Source of the DNA: RPQJ01 sp963696545 | GTDB lineage: Bacteria; Pseudomonadota; Gammaproteobacteria; Steroidobacterales; Steroidobacteraceae | Direction of reading: 5' to 3' | Assembly: GCA_963696545.1 (NCBI GenBank) | Contig: CAVOKQ010000019.1 | Coordinates: 76,669-140,668 of the forward strand | Length of the DNA: 64,000 bases | Part shown: one piece after another, positions 32,703 through 42,683 of the stretch | Position numbering within the stretch: the first letter of the stretch is position 1 | Layout of the letters: each line of letters opens with the position of its first letter | Notes under the pieces: generated by a model | Database searches by the model: none | The model's input: only the letters and a program-made list of their open reading frames with translations | Told to the model about the DNA's origin: nothing | Made by a program: the position numbers and the translations under genes

Positions 32703-33611
32703 ATGGCAACCAAGCGACCTTCGCTCGGCCGGGGCCTCGAAGCCCTGCTGGGCACACCGACCGCGGCGCCCGACCAGGCAAGCGCGGCGCCGAGCCAGGC
32801 TCGCGCCGACGGCGACCTCGCCCGCATCCCCGTGGACCTGCTGCAGCGCGGCCGCTACCAGCCGCGCCTCGACATGCGCCCGGAGAGCCTGCAGGAACTG
32901 GCCGACTCGATCCGTGCCCAGGGCGTCGTCCAGCCGATCGTCGTCCGGCCGGTGGGCCTGCAGCAGCCGGGCGAGCCAGTGCGCTACGAGATCATCGCGG
33001 GCGAGCGTCGCTGGCGTGCCGCCCAGATGGCGGGACTGCACGATGTCCCGGCCGTGATCCGCCACGTCCCGGACGAGGCGGCGGTCGCGATGTCGCTGAT
33101 CGAGAACATCCAGCGCGAGAACCTGAACCCGCTCGAAGAAGCCCGGGCACTCGACCGGCTGATCCGTGAGTTCGAGATGACGCACCAGACCGCGGCCGAT
33201 GCAGTCGGTCGGTCGCGCGCGGCGGTCAGCAACCTGCTGCGCCTGCTCGAGCTCGCCGAGGAAGTAAAGTCGCTGGTCGAGCAGCGGCATATCGAGATGG
33301 GTCACGCTCGTGCGCTGCTCGCGCTGACGGCCCCGCGGCAGCAGGTGGAAGTCGCGAACCTCGTGTCGCGCAAGGGGCTCTCGGTGCGCGAGACCGAGGC
33401 GCTGGTCCGCCGGATGCTCACGCGCAAGGACGACGACACGGAGCGCGAGCCGCCGCGCAAGGATCCGAACGTCAACCGGCTCGAGCAGGAGCTCACGGGG
33501 AAGCTAGGCGCCAAGGTACAGCTGCAGCACACGACCAAAGGCCGCGGCAAGCTCGTCATCAGTTACAACAGCCTCGACGAGCTCGACGGCATCCTCGAGC
33601 ACATCCAGTAG
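32703..33611 (+). CDS. parB: Chromosome partitioning protein ParB
   Basis: ParB is the parS-binding CTPase that spreads on DNA and works with ParA. The 302-residue protein has the RGLEALLG start, the IPVDLLQRGRYQPRLDM segment, the GERRWRAAQMAG box, the helix-turn-helix region TAADAVGRSRAAVSNLLRLLEL, and a C-terminal dimerisation domain ending LDELDGILEHIQ. It lies 2.8 kb from parA. A parS-like site is present in recF. The next gene is atpI after a 430-nt gap. Confidence 0.96.
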   Translation: MATKRPSLGRGLEALLGTPTAAPDQASAAPSQARADGDLARIPVDLLQRGRYQPRLDMRPESLQELADSIRAQGVVQPIVVRPVGLQQPGEPVRYEIIAGERRWRAAQMAGLHDVPAVIRHVPDEAAVAMSLIENIQRENLNPLEEARALDRLIREFEMTHQTAADAVGRSRAAVSNLLRLLELAEEVKSLVEQRHIEMGHARALLALTAPRQQVEVANLVSRKGLSVRETEALVRRMLTRKDDDTEREPPRKDPNVNRLEQELTGKLGAKVQLQHTTKGRGKLVISYNSLDELDGILEHIQ

Positions 33612-33893
33612 CCGACGCCAGGTTGGCAGAGCGGAGGCCGATGCTCTGATTCGCGGCGGCCTTTAACCGGAGCCGATTGGCCATTTTTTGTGACTAGTCA
33701 TGCGCCACAGTGGCGCGAATTTGCGAAATCGTGAATCTTGATTTGTCTAATGGAATGGCTCCGGCGAGCCCGGCTGCCACGTGCAGGACGCCGGCGCCGG
33801 GCGTGCAGTCAGCCCCAGGACACGCGAATATCCGCGACCGCGGGCGCCCGCGCGATGGCGCGCAATAGAGGTAATCCGCAGACCTCCCCACAA

Positions 33894-33923
33894 TTGCGGC
33901 ACTGCAAAACGACCAGATATAAT
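33894..33923 (+). promoter_or_regulatory. Promoter of the ATP synthase operon
   Basis: A perfect -10 hexamer TATAAT at 33918-33923 follows TTGCGG at 33894-33899 (TTG core of the -35) with 18 nt spacing. Transcription would start near 33930, leaving a leader of about 110 nt before atpI. Confidence 0.7.
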
Positions 33924-33982
33924 CGTCGGCCTTCCGGAGGCCGCGCCGAAGAGTGTGGCCGGCCCGGGTAACGGTACGAATC

Positions 33983-34026
33983 GCCACCCGTGGCCGGAAG
34001 CGCCCGGCACATGACGTGGCTTTTTT
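33983..34026 (+). terminator. Leader hairpin with U-run before atpI (possible attenuator)
   Basis: GCCAC (33983-33987) can pair with GTGGC (34016-34020) around an inner GCCGG-AAGCGC-CCGGC hairpin (33993-34008), and six T residues follow at 34021-34026. This has the form of an intrinsic terminator placed between the operon promoter and the first gene, so it could limit or attenuate atp transcription. Inferred from structure only. Confidence 0.45.
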
Positions 34027-34041
34027 GTTGCCCGGAGTTTT

Positions 34042-34467
34042 TTGAGTGAGGCCTTGAGCAACCTCGACGTGCGGAAAGGCAGGCGCCAGGCGCTCGCCGT
34101 CTTGCTGGGTCAGGGGATGCTCGGGGCGATCGTTGCGATCGCCTGCCTCGCCGTCTGGGGCTCCCGAGCGGCGGTGTCCGCGGCGGCGGGAGCCGGGATC
34201 GGCATCGCTGCAACGGCCCTGATGGCGTTCGCGATGCTGCGCCACGGCGAAGGGGCAAGCGCGCAGCGGGTGGCCTGGAGCTTCTTCTCAGGCTGGCTCG
34301 TGAAGGTGGGTTTCACCATCGCGACGCTGGTGCTGGCGCTCCGGTCGCCGAAGGTCGATGCCGTGCCGATGCTGTCGGCGTACGTGGCGACCTTCTTCGG
34401 ATACTGGTTCGCGGTCGCCCGCTGCGGCGGGTGGAAGTCGAAACGAACGGTCGGAGTGGCAGACTGA
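34042..34467 (+). CDS. atpI: ATP synthase subunit I (AtpI-like membrane protein)
   Basis: AtpI is a small membrane protein that assists assembly of the ATP synthase c-ring. The 141-residue product has four hydrophobic segments and the family Gly-rich AAAGAGIGIAATALMAF region. It lies directly before atpB, as usual. A TTG at 34042 is the probable start; another TTG at 34054 is an alternative. GGAG lies 4 nt upstream of the first. Low conservation is normal for this subunit. Confidence 0.85.
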   Translation: MSEALSNLDVRKGRRQALAVLLGQGMLGAIVAIACLAVWGSRAAVSAAAGAGIGIAATALMAFAMLRHGEGASAQRVAWSFFSGWLVKVGFTIATLVLALRSPKVDAVPMLSAYVATFFGYWFAVARCGGWKSKRTVGVAD

Positions 34468-34468
34468 A

Positions 34469-35284
34469 ATGGCCGGCGAAGCTCCCGCAAACAGCACCGA
34501 ATACATCAACCACCACCTGACCCACCTCACGGTCGGCGAGGGGTTCTGGTCCTGGCACGTCGACACCATCTTCATGTCGGTGCTGCTTGGCCTGGTCACG
34601 ATCGGTCTTTTCTATTCCGCCGCGCGCAAGGCTACCCCCGGCGTGCCCGGCAAGTGGCAGGCCTTCGTCGAGATGCTGGTGGAATTCATCGACACCACGG
34701 TCAAGGAAGTCTTCCACCTCGACCGCCGCTTCCTCGCGCCGCTCGCCCTCACGATCTTCGTCTGGGTGTTCCTGATGAATGCGATGGACCTGCTACCGCT
34801 CGACCTGCCGGGCAAGGTCGCGGGCCTCTTCGGCATTCATTACTGGCGTGCGGTGCCCACGGCCGACCTGAATACGACGTTCGCCATGTCGCTCACCGTG
34901 CTGGCGGTCGTGCTGTACTTCAGCGTCAAGGCGAAGGGCGCGGGCGGTTACGTCCACGAGCTCTTCACTTCTCCGTTCGGCGCGAACCCGCTGCTCTGGC
35001 TGCCGAATTTCTTCCTGAACCTCGTCGAGCTGCTGTCGAAGCCCGTTTCGCTGGCGATGCGGTTGTTCGGCAACATGTACGCCGGCGAACTCGTGTTCAT
35101 GCTGATCGCGCTGCTCGGCGCGGGCTTCTTCACCTTCACGGTCGCGAGCACCGCCGGCATGTTGGGCCAGGTCGCCATGGGCGCCGCCTGGGCGATCTTC
35201 CACATCCTGATCATCACGCTGCAAGCGTTCATCTTCATGGTGCTGACCGTCGTCTACAGCGCGATGGCCACCGAGCATCACTGA
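34469..35284 (+). CDS. atpB: ATP synthase F0 subunit a
   Basis: Subunit a forms the proton half-channels beside the c-ring. The ATG at 34469, one base after the atpI stop, gives 271 residues with several membrane helices. The conserved MNAMDLLPLD segment, the SLAMRLFGNMYAGELVFMLI helix with the essential arginine, and a final helix AFIFMVLTVVYSAM are present. This is a normal H+-type AtpB. Confidence 0.96.
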   Translation: MAGEAPANSTEYINHHLTHLTVGEGFWSWHVDTIFMSVLLGLVTIGLFYSAARKATPGVPGKWQAFVEMLVEFIDTTVKEVFHLDRRFLAPLALTIFVWVFLMNAMDLLPLDLPGKVAGLFGIHYWRAVPTADLNTTFAMSLTVLAVVLYFSVKAKGAGGYVHELFTSPFGANPLLWLPNFFLNLVELLSKPVSLAMRLFGNMYAGELVFMLIALLGAGFFTFTVASTAGMLGQVAMGAAWAIFHILIITLQAFIFMVLTVVYSAMATEHH

Positions 35285-35330
35285 CCCGAATTCACGTTCA
35301 AGCAACCGCACTTCCGCCAGGAGACGACAG

Positions 35331-35603
35331 ATGGAAAACCTCGCGCTCATCGCACAGGTCCAGAGCTTCACAGCGATCGCACTCGGCCTGATCATCGGCC
35401 TCGGTGCCATCGGCGCCTGCATCGGCATCGGCATCATGGGCTCGAAGTTCCTCGAGGCGGCTGCGCGCCAGCCGGAGCTGATCCCGACGCTGCAGGGACG
35501 GATGTTCCTGCTGGCCGGCCTGATCGACGCGGCGTTCCTGATCGGCGTGGCGCTCGCGATGTTCTTCGCCTTCGCCAACCCGCTGCTCGCCCGCTTCGGT
35601 TGA
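35331..35603 (+). CDS. atpE: ATP synthase F0 subunit c
   Basis: Subunit c forms the rotor ring. The 90-residue protein has two membrane helices joined by the RQPE loop (AAARQPELIP). The proton-carrying carboxylate is Asp66 in LLAGLIDAAFLIG, in the place of Asp61 in E. coli. No sodium-binding residue set is evident, so a proton-coupled enzyme is likely. Confidence 0.96.
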   Translation: MENLALIAQVQSFTAIALGLIIGLGAIGACIGIGIMGSKFLEAAARQPELIPTLQGRMFLLAGLIDAAFLIGVALAMFFAFANPLLARFG

Positions 35604-35626
35604 CCGCCTGAAACGAGGACGTCGCC

Positions 35627-36112
35627 ATGGAAATCAATGCGACGCTCATCGGGCAGATGCTGGTCTTCGGGATCCTGATCTGGTTCTCCTGGAAGTTCAT
35701 CTGGCCGCCGCTCACCAAGGCCGTCGAGGACCGCCAGAAGAAGATCGCCGAGGGCCTGGCCGCCGCCGAGCGCGGACAGAAGGAGCTGCAGCAGTCGCAC
35801 GGCGACGCCGCAGCGATCGTCAACGAGGCGCGCGAGAAGGCGCTGAAGATCGTCGACCAGGCGAATCGCCGCTCGAACGAGATCGTCGATGAGGCGCGGT
35901 CCACCGCCATCGCCGAGGGGCAGCGCCTCGTCGGCGACGCGCGGCAGGAAGTGCAGCTCGAGCAGGCACGTGCACGCGACGCGCTCCGCAAGGACGTGGC
36001 GACGCTGGCCGTGGCCGGGGCTTCCCGGCTGCTCGAGCGCGAGATCGATCCGAAGGCCCACGCCGACCTGATCGAGAAGCTCGCCCGCGAGATCGAGGGC
36101 GCCAGGGCCTGA
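35627..36112 (+). CDS. atpF: ATP synthase F0 subunit b
   Basis: Subunit b is the peripheral stalk. The 161-residue protein begins MEINATLIGQMLVFGILIWFSWKFIWPPLTKAVEDRQ, with one membrane helix followed by a long charged coiled coil rich in Ala, Glu, Arg and Lys. Length and layout match E. coli AtpF (156 residues). Only one b gene is present, as in other proteobacterial H+-ATP synthases of this type. Confidence 0.95.
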   Translation: MEINATLIGQMLVFGILIWFSWKFIWPPLTKAVEDRQKKIAEGLAAAERGQKELQQSHGDAAAIVNEAREKALKIVDQANRRSNEIVDEARSTAIAEGQRLVGDARQEVQLEQARARDALRKDVATLAVAGASRLLEREIDPKAHADLIEKLAREIEGARA

Positions 36113-36146
36113 CGGCCCTGGTACCTGCGAGCAGGAGTACCGACTG

Positions 36147-36683
36147 ATGGCCGAAAGAGCCACTGTAGCGAGGCCCTATGCCAAGGCGGCATTCGCGTTT
36201 GCGCGCGAAGCCGGCCGCGTGGCCGAGTGGTCCGGCTGGCTTGCGAACGCGCGCAACGTGGTCGCGAGCGAGGAGTTCCAGAAGCTCGAGCGCAGCCCGG
36301 GCATCACGACCGCCGAGCTGACGAAGCTCGTCGCCGGCATCTGCGGCGACGGGCTGGACGATCACGGCAAGGCTTTCCTGGCACTGCTGGCCGAGAACGG
36401 CCGGCTCGACTACCTGCCCGAGATCGCGAGTCGCTTCGAGGAGTTCAAGGCCGACGACCAGAACGTGGCCGACGTCGACGTCGTCTCGGCGACGTCGCTG
36501 GACGACCGCCAGAGAGAGCGGCTCGCCGCGGCCCTGCGCCAGCGGCTGCGACGCGACGTGCGGTTGCACTGCAGCGTCGATCCACAGCTGATCGGCGGCG
36601 CAGTGGTGCGTTCGGGCGACCTCCTGATCGACGGCTCGCTGAAGGGCAAGCTCGAACGGCTCTCGACCGAATTGACCGGCTGA
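36147..36683 (+). CDS. atpH: ATP synthase F1 subunit delta
   Basis: Delta (OSCP) joins the peripheral stalk to the F1 head. The 178-residue protein has the family N-terminus ATVARPYAKAAFAFAREAG and ends with the conserved IGGAVVRSGDLLIDGSLKGKLERL. It sits between atpF and atpA in standard order. Confidence 0.95.
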   Translation: MAERATVARPYAKAAFAFAREAGRVAEWSGWLANARNVVASEEFQKLERSPGITTAELTKLVAGICGDGLDDHGKAFLALLAENGRLDYLPEIASRFEEFKADDQNVADVDVVSATSLDDRQRERLAAALRQRLRRDVRLHCSVDPQLIGGAVVRSGDLLIDGSLKGKLERLSTELTG

Positions 36684-36738
36684 GAAATTTTTCCCGGCCC
36701 GCCGCGCGAACGGCCAAGGCCCGCAGAGGAACGCAGAT

Positions 36739-38280
<1,542 letters not shown>

Positions 38281-38299
38281 CGGGACGACGGGAGCATCC

Positions 38300-39193
38300 A
38301 TGCCGGGCACCAAGGAAATCCGCCTCAAGATCAAGAGCGTGCAGGGCACGCGCAAGATCACCAAGGCGATGGAAATGGTCTCTGCGTCCAAGATGAAGAA
38401 GGCGCAGGACCGCATGCGCGCGGGGCGACCCTACGCGCAGCGCATTCTCTCCATTGCCATGCACGCGGCGCGCGCCAACTCCGAGTACCGCCACGACCTG
38501 CTGTCGCGCCGCGAGACGGTCAACCGCGTCGGCGCGATCGTGATCACCACCGACAAGGGCCTGTGCGGCGGATTGAACACGAACCTGCTGCGCCTGATGC
38601 TGAACCAGCACAAGGAGTGGCTGGCGCAGGGCATCGAGGTCGAGTACTGCACCATCGGCAACAAGGGCTTCGGCTTCGTGAACCGGATGGGCGGCAAGAT
38701 CGTGTCGCAGGTCGTCAACTACGGCGACCGCCCGTCGCTCGAGCGGCTGATCGGCCCCGTGAAGATGCTGATCGACGGCTACCGCGAGGGGCGGCTCGAC
38801 GAGGTGCACATCTACTCGAACCGCTTCGTCAACACGATGAAGCAGGAGCCGATCCACGCGACCATGATCCCGATCCCGCGGGAGTGGCAGACCCCCGAGG
38901 GTGGTTCGCTCGCCGACGAGGAGATCGGCGCGGGCAACTGGGACTACCTCTACGAGCCCGATGCGAAGACCGTGCTCGACGAGCTGCTGGTTCGCTACCT
39001 CGAGACCTTCGTGTACCAGGCGGCGACGGAGAACATCGCGTCGGAGCAGTCGGCGCGCATGGTCGCCATGAAGGCGGCGTCCGACAACGCGCAGAACATC
39101 ATCGAGGAGCTGCAGCTCATCTACAACAAGAGCCGCCAGGCGGCGATCACCAAGGAACTCTCGGAGATCGTCGGCGGCGCGGCGGCGGTGTAG
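38300..39193 (+). CDS. atpG: ATP synthase F1 subunit gamma
   Basis: Gamma is the central rotating shaft. The 297-residue protein starts MPGTKEIRLKIKSVQGTRKITKAMEMVSASKM, has the TDKGLCGGLN motif, and ends with the C-terminal helix region ASDNAQNIIEELQLIYNKSRQAAIT. A somewhat longer Gly-rich insert and AAAV tail are present. Confidence 0.96.
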   Translation: MPGTKEIRLKIKSVQGTRKITKAMEMVSASKMKKAQDRMRAGRPYAQRILSIAMHAARANSEYRHDLLSRRETVNRVGAIVITTDKGLCGGLNTNLLRLMLNQHKEWLAQGIEVEYCTIGNKGFGFVNRMGGKIVSQVVNYGDRPSLERLIGPVKMLIDGYREGRLDEVHIYSNRFVNTMKQEPIHATMIPIPREWQTPEGGSLADEEIGAGNWDYLYEPDAKTVLDELLVRYLETFVYQAATENIASEQSARMVAMKAASDNAQNIIEELQLIYNKSRQAAITKELSEIVGGAAAV

Positions 39194-39203
39194 TGCGAAG
39201 CAA

Positions 39204-39239
39204 CTCCTACCATCCGCTATCCGCCATTCACTAATCACC
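39204..39239 (+). repeat. Degenerate CTATCC-type repeat before atpD
   Basis: The 36 nt in the atpG-atpD gap read as short pyrimidine-rich words (CTCCTACCATCCG, CTATCCGCCATTC, ACTAATCACC) like those before acuI at 16724-16755. It interrupts the otherwise compact operon spacing. Confidence 0.4.
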
Positions 39240-39256
39240 TTCTTCCGAGAACGACC

Positions 39257-40667
39257 ATGTCACAAGCTCACGGCACCATCGTCCAGACCATCGGCGCGGT
39301 CATCGACATCGAGTTTCCGCGCGACGCGATGCCGAACATCTACGACGCGCTCGTCCTCGAGGACAGCGGCAGCGTGCTGGCCGAGAAAGGGCTCACGTTC
39401 GAAGTCGAGCAGCAGCTCGGCGACGGCATCGTGCGCACCATCGCGCTCGGCTCCTCGGACGGCCTGCAGCGCGGCATGAAGGTGCGCAACACCGGCGCGC
39501 CGATCTCGGTGCCGGTGGGCGAGGGCACGCTGGGCCGCATCATGGACGTGCTCGGCCGGCCGATCGACGAGGCGGGCCCGATCAAGTCCAAGGCGTTGCG
39601 CTCGATCCACCAGCAGGCACCGAAGTTCGACGAGCTGTCGCCGTCGGTCGAACTGCTCGAGACCGGCATCAAGGTCATCGACCTGATCTGCCCGTTCGCC
39701 AAGGGCGGCAAGATCGGCCTGTTCGGTGGCGCCGGCGTGGGCAAGACCGTCAACATGATGGAGCTGATCAACAACATCGCGAAGCAGCACTCGGGCCTGT
39801 CGGTGTTCGCCGGTGTCGGTGAGCGCACCCGCGAGGGCAACGACTTCTACCACGAGATGGGAAGGATCGTCGAACGTCCTCGACAAGGTCGCGATGGTGT
39901 TCGGCCAGATGAACGAGCCGCCGGGCAACCGCCTGCGCGTCGCGCTCACCGGCCTCACGATGGCCGAGAGCTTCCGCGACGAAGGCCGCGACATCCTGCT
40001 GTTCATCGACAACATCTACCGCTTCACGCTGGCGGGCGTGGAGGTGTCGGCACTGCTGGGCCGCATGCCCTCGGCGGTCGGCTACCAGCCGACGCTGGCC
40101 GAGGAAATGGGCCGCCTGCAGGAGCGCATCGTGTCCACGAAGGTGGGTTCGATCACCTCGGTGCAGGCGATCTACGTGCCGGCCGACGACCTGACGGATC
40201 CGTCCCCCGCCACGACCTTCGCCCACCTCGACGCCACCGTCGTGCTCTCGCGCGACATCGCTTCGCTCGGCATCTACCCGGCCGTGGACCCGCTCGACTC
40301 GACCTCGCGCCAGGTGGACCCGCACGTCATCGGCGAGGAGCACTACGAGACGACCCGCGCAGTGCAGGCCGTGCTGCAGCGCTACAAGGAGCTGCGCGAC
40401 ATCATCGCGATCCTGGGCATGGACGAGCTGTCGCCCGAGGACAAGCTGGCCGTGGCCCGCGCCCGCAAGATCCAGCGCTTCCTGTCGCAGCCGTTCCACG
40501 TGGCCGAAGTGTTCACTGGCTCGCCCGGCAAGTTCGTGTCGCTGAAGGACACGATCCGCGGCTTCAAGGCGATCGTGGCCGGCGAGTACGACCACCTGCC
40601 CGAGCAGGCTTTCTACATGGTCGGCGGGATCGAAGAGGCCGTCGAGAAGGCGAAGAAGCTGCAGTAA
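39257..40667 (+). CDS. atpD: ATP synthase F1 subunit beta, one frame break
   Basis: Beta is the catalytic subunit. The first part has Walker A GGAGVGKT at residues 157-164 and GVGERTREGNDFYHEM. After that motif the frame breaks at about 39857-39870 (GAGATGGGAAGG). The protein continues in the next frame with NVLDKVAMVFGQMNEPPGNR and runs to the stop at 40667, including LLFIDNIYRFTLAG and PADDLTDPSPATTF. Removing one extra base restores a protein of about 469 residues. Because this gene is essential and both sides are perfectly conserved, the break is most likely a sequencing error. Confidence 0.96.
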
Positions 40668-40677
40668 CGGAGCCACC

Positions 40678-41100
40678 ATGTCCACCATCCGCATCGATGT
40701 CGTCAGCGCCGAGGAGTCCATCTACTCCGGCGAAGCGGAGTTCGTGGTGCTGCCGGGCATCATGGGCGAGCTCGGCATCTACCCGCGCCACGCTCCGCTG
40801 ATCACGCAGATCAAGGCGGGCACGGTGCGCATCAAGGTGCCGGGCAAGGAAGAGGAGGAGATGGTGTGGGTGCAGGGTGGCATCCTCGAGGTGCAGCCGA
40901 ACCACATCAACGTCCTCTCCGACACCGCGATCCGTGCGGCGGACCTCGACGAGGCCAAGGTGCTCGAGGCGAAGAAGCAGGCCGAGGAGGCCGTCCGCGC
41001 CCGCACTGAGAAGCAGGAGATTGCGACTGCGGAAGCCGAGCTCGCGGCCATCAGCGCCCAGCTGCAGGCGATCCAGAAGCTGCGCAAGACGCGGCGCTAG
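40678..41100 (+). CDS. atpC: ATP synthase F1 subunit epsilon
   Basis: Epsilon is a rotor subunit with an inhibitory C-terminal helical hairpin. The 140-residue product has the N-terminal beta-sandwich (MSTIRIDVVSAEESIYSGEAEFVVLPG-like, LGIYPRHAPLITQIKAGTVRI) and the helical C-terminus ending AIQKLRKTRR. It closes the atp operon and is followed by a strong terminator hairpin. Confidence 0.95.
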   Translation: MSTIRIDVVSAEESIYSGEAEFVVLPGIMGELGIYPRHAPLITQIKAGTVRIKVPGKEEEEMVWVQGGILEVQPNHINVLSDTAIRAADLDEAKVLEAKKQAEEAVRARTEKQEIATAEAELAAISAQLQAIQKLRKTRR

Positions 41101-41116
41101 CGACGGTCCGCAGCCA

Positions 41117-41127
41117 GGGACTGTCCC
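41117..41127. repeat. REP-like core GGGACTGTCCC after atpC
   Basis: An 11-nt perfect palindrome between the atpC stop and the operon terminator. It is the same GGGAC/GTCCC core as the elements at 27188-27200. Confidence 0.45.
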
Positions 41128-41147
41128 GGCACGAGAAGCGAAGAGAA

Positions 41148-41170
41148 AGGGCCCGCACGAAGCGGGCCCT
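41148..41170 (+). terminator. Terminator of the ATP synthase operon
   Basis: AGGGCCCGC (41148-41156) and GCGGGCCCT (41162-41170) form a perfect 9-bp stem with loop ACGAA, followed by the T-rich GTTCGTTG. It separates atpC from glmU. Confidence 0.75.
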
Positions 41171-41290
41171 GTTCGTTGCGCCCTGCCGCGACGGCGGTCA
41201 TGCTGCATCGCGGTACCCGACCCGCACGCCGGACGGCTGCGCCCAGGGCTTCGGTACAATGGCGGGCAACCTCAAGAAACAGGCCACCCG

Positions 41291-42652
41291 ATGTCCCTTT
41301 CCGTGGTGATCCTGGCCGCCGGCCAGGGCAAGCGCATGAAGTCCGACCTGCCGAAGGTGCTGCAGCCGCTTGCCGGCAAGCCGCTGCTGGGGCACGTGCT
41401 CGATGCGGCCCGGGGCCTGCAGGCGACGGCCACACATGTCGTCTACGGGCATGGCGGCGAACAGGTGCTGAACGCATTCCCCGGCAGCGGCGTGCAGTGG
41501 GTGCTGCAGGCCGAGCAGCACGGTACCGGCCACGCGGTGACGCAGGCGATGCCGAACGTGCCGGACGATCATCTCGTGCTGGTGCTGTATGGCGACGTGC
41601 CGCTGGTGCAGCTCGAGACGCTGGCGCGCCTCGTCGCCGAGGCGGGCGAGAAATCGATCGCGATCCTGAGCGTGATGCTGCCCGACCCGACGGGCTACGG
41701 CCGCATTGTGCGCGATGGCGCCGGCAACGTGGTGCGCATCGTCGAGCACAAGGACGCCAACGCCAAGGAGCGCGCGATCCACGAGTGCAACACGGGACTG
41801 ATGTGCGTGCCCGCCAGTCGGCTGCGCAAGTGGCTCGCCGAACTGAAGAACGACAACGCGCAGGGCGAGTACTACCTGACCGACGTGATCGTGGCAGCCG
41901 TGAAGAGCGGTCTCAGGGTGAATGCCGTGATCGCGCCGACCGCGACCGAGGTGCTCGGCGTCAACGACAAGCTGCAGCTCGCGGAGCTCGAGGCGGCGTA
42001 TCGCAGGCAACGCGCCACCGAGCTGATGCTCGCAGGCGCCACGATCGTCGATCCGGCGCGGTTCGATGCCCGCGGTCCGGTGACGGTCGGGCGCGACGTG
42101 TACATCGACGTGAATGCCGTGTTCGAAGGAACGGTGAAGCTGGGGAACCGCGTGCGTATCGGCGCGAATGTAGTGATCCGCGACGCCGAGATCGGCGACG
42201 ACACGCAGGTGTTCCCGAACTGCGTGATCGAACGCGCCCGTATCGGCAGTCACTGCAACATCGGGCCGTTCGCGCGCTTCCGTCCCTCGTCAGAACTGGC
42301 CGCCGGCGTGCACATCGGCAATTTCGTCGAGGTGAAGAACAGCGTGATCGGCGCCGGCAGCAAGGCCAATCACCTGACGTACCTGGGCGACACGACGATC
42401 GGTGAGAAGGTGAACGTCGGTGCGGGCACGATCACGTGCAACTACGACGGCGCCAACAAGTGGCGCACCGAGATCGGCGACGGCGCGTTCATCGGATCCG
42501 GCGCGATGCTGGTGGCGCCGGTGAAGGTGGGTGCGGGTGCAACCATCGGCGCGGGGTCGACGATCACGAAGGACGCGCCGGACCACCAGCTCACGCTCGA
42601 GCGCGCGAAGCAGGTCACGATCGAGAGCTGGAAGCGCCCGGAGAAAAAATAA
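41291..42652 (+). CDS. glmU: Bifunctional GlmU: UDP-GlcNAc pyrophosphorylase / glucosamine-1-phosphate acetyltransferase
   Basis: GlmU makes UDP-GlcNAc for peptidoglycan and lipopolysaccharide. The ATG at 41291 gives MSLSVVILAAGQGKRMKSDLPKVLQPL, the nucleotidyltransferase signature, with the GTGHAVTQA and YGDVPLV motifs. The second half is a left-handed beta helix with hexapeptide repeats (GKLGNRVRIGANVVI-like, IGPFARFRPSSELA) and the acetyltransferase region NVGAGTITCNYDGANKWRTEIGD. Total 453 residues, family length. Confidence 0.97.
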   Translation: MSLSVVILAAGQGKRMKSDLPKVLQPLAGKPLLGHVLDAARGLQATATHVVYGHGGEQVLNAFPGSGVQWVLQAEQHGTGHAVTQAMPNVPDDHLVLVLYGDVPLVQLETLARLVAEAGEKSIAILSVMLPDPTGYGRIVRDGAGNVVRIVEHKDANAKERAIHECNTGLMCVPASRLRKWLAELKNDNAQGEYYLTDVIVAAVKSGLRVNAVIAPTATEVLGVNDKLQLAELEAAYRRQRATELMLAGATIVDPARFDARGPVTVGRDVYIDVNAVFEGTVKLGNRVRIGANVVIRDAEIGDDTQVFPNCVIERARIGSHCNIGPFARFRPSSELAAGVHIGNFVEVKNSVIGAGSKANHLTYLGDTTIGEKVNVGAGTITCNYDGANKWRTEIGDGAFIGSGAMLVAPVKVGAGATIGAGSTITKDAPDHQLTLERAKQVTIESWKRPEKK

Positions 42653-42657
42653 ATCGG

Positions 42658-42680
42658 AAATCGGTGCCAGGCACCGATTT
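42658..42680. repeat. Perfect 23-nt palindrome between glmU and the S9 peptidase (REP-like, GGTGCC type)
   Basis: AAATCGGTGCC (42658-42668), one centre base, and GGCACCGATTT (42670-42680) pair perfectly. It lies between two convergent stop codons and is flanked by T-rich and A-rich sequence on both sides, so it could act as a bidirectional terminator. It resembles the GGTGCC/GGCACC interspersed REP-like elements known in proteobacteria, from memory. Confidence 0.75.
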
Positions 42681-42683
42681 ATT

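Larger units (their letters stand above)
33612..34041. other. Intergenic region between parB and atpI
   Basis: This 430-nt stretch has no gene. From left to right it holds overlapping hairpins after parB (AGGCCG 33635-33640 with CGGCCT 33657-33662, a weak terminator candidate) and a perfect GCGCCA-CAG-TGGCGC palindrome at 33702-33716. These are followed by the atp promoter and the leader hairpin listed separately. No tRNA, small ORF or other conserved feature is evident. Confidence 0.6.

Noticed and set aside
40485..40505. CGTTCCACGTGGCCGA in atpD as a second parS
   Set aside because: Four mismatches from the parS consensus, and the sequence encodes the conserved FHVAEVF segment of AtpD.
39813..40667. 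The second part of atpD as a separate gene
   Set aside because: It begins mid-domain and lacks the nucleotide-binding half; together with the upstream part it forms one AtpD.
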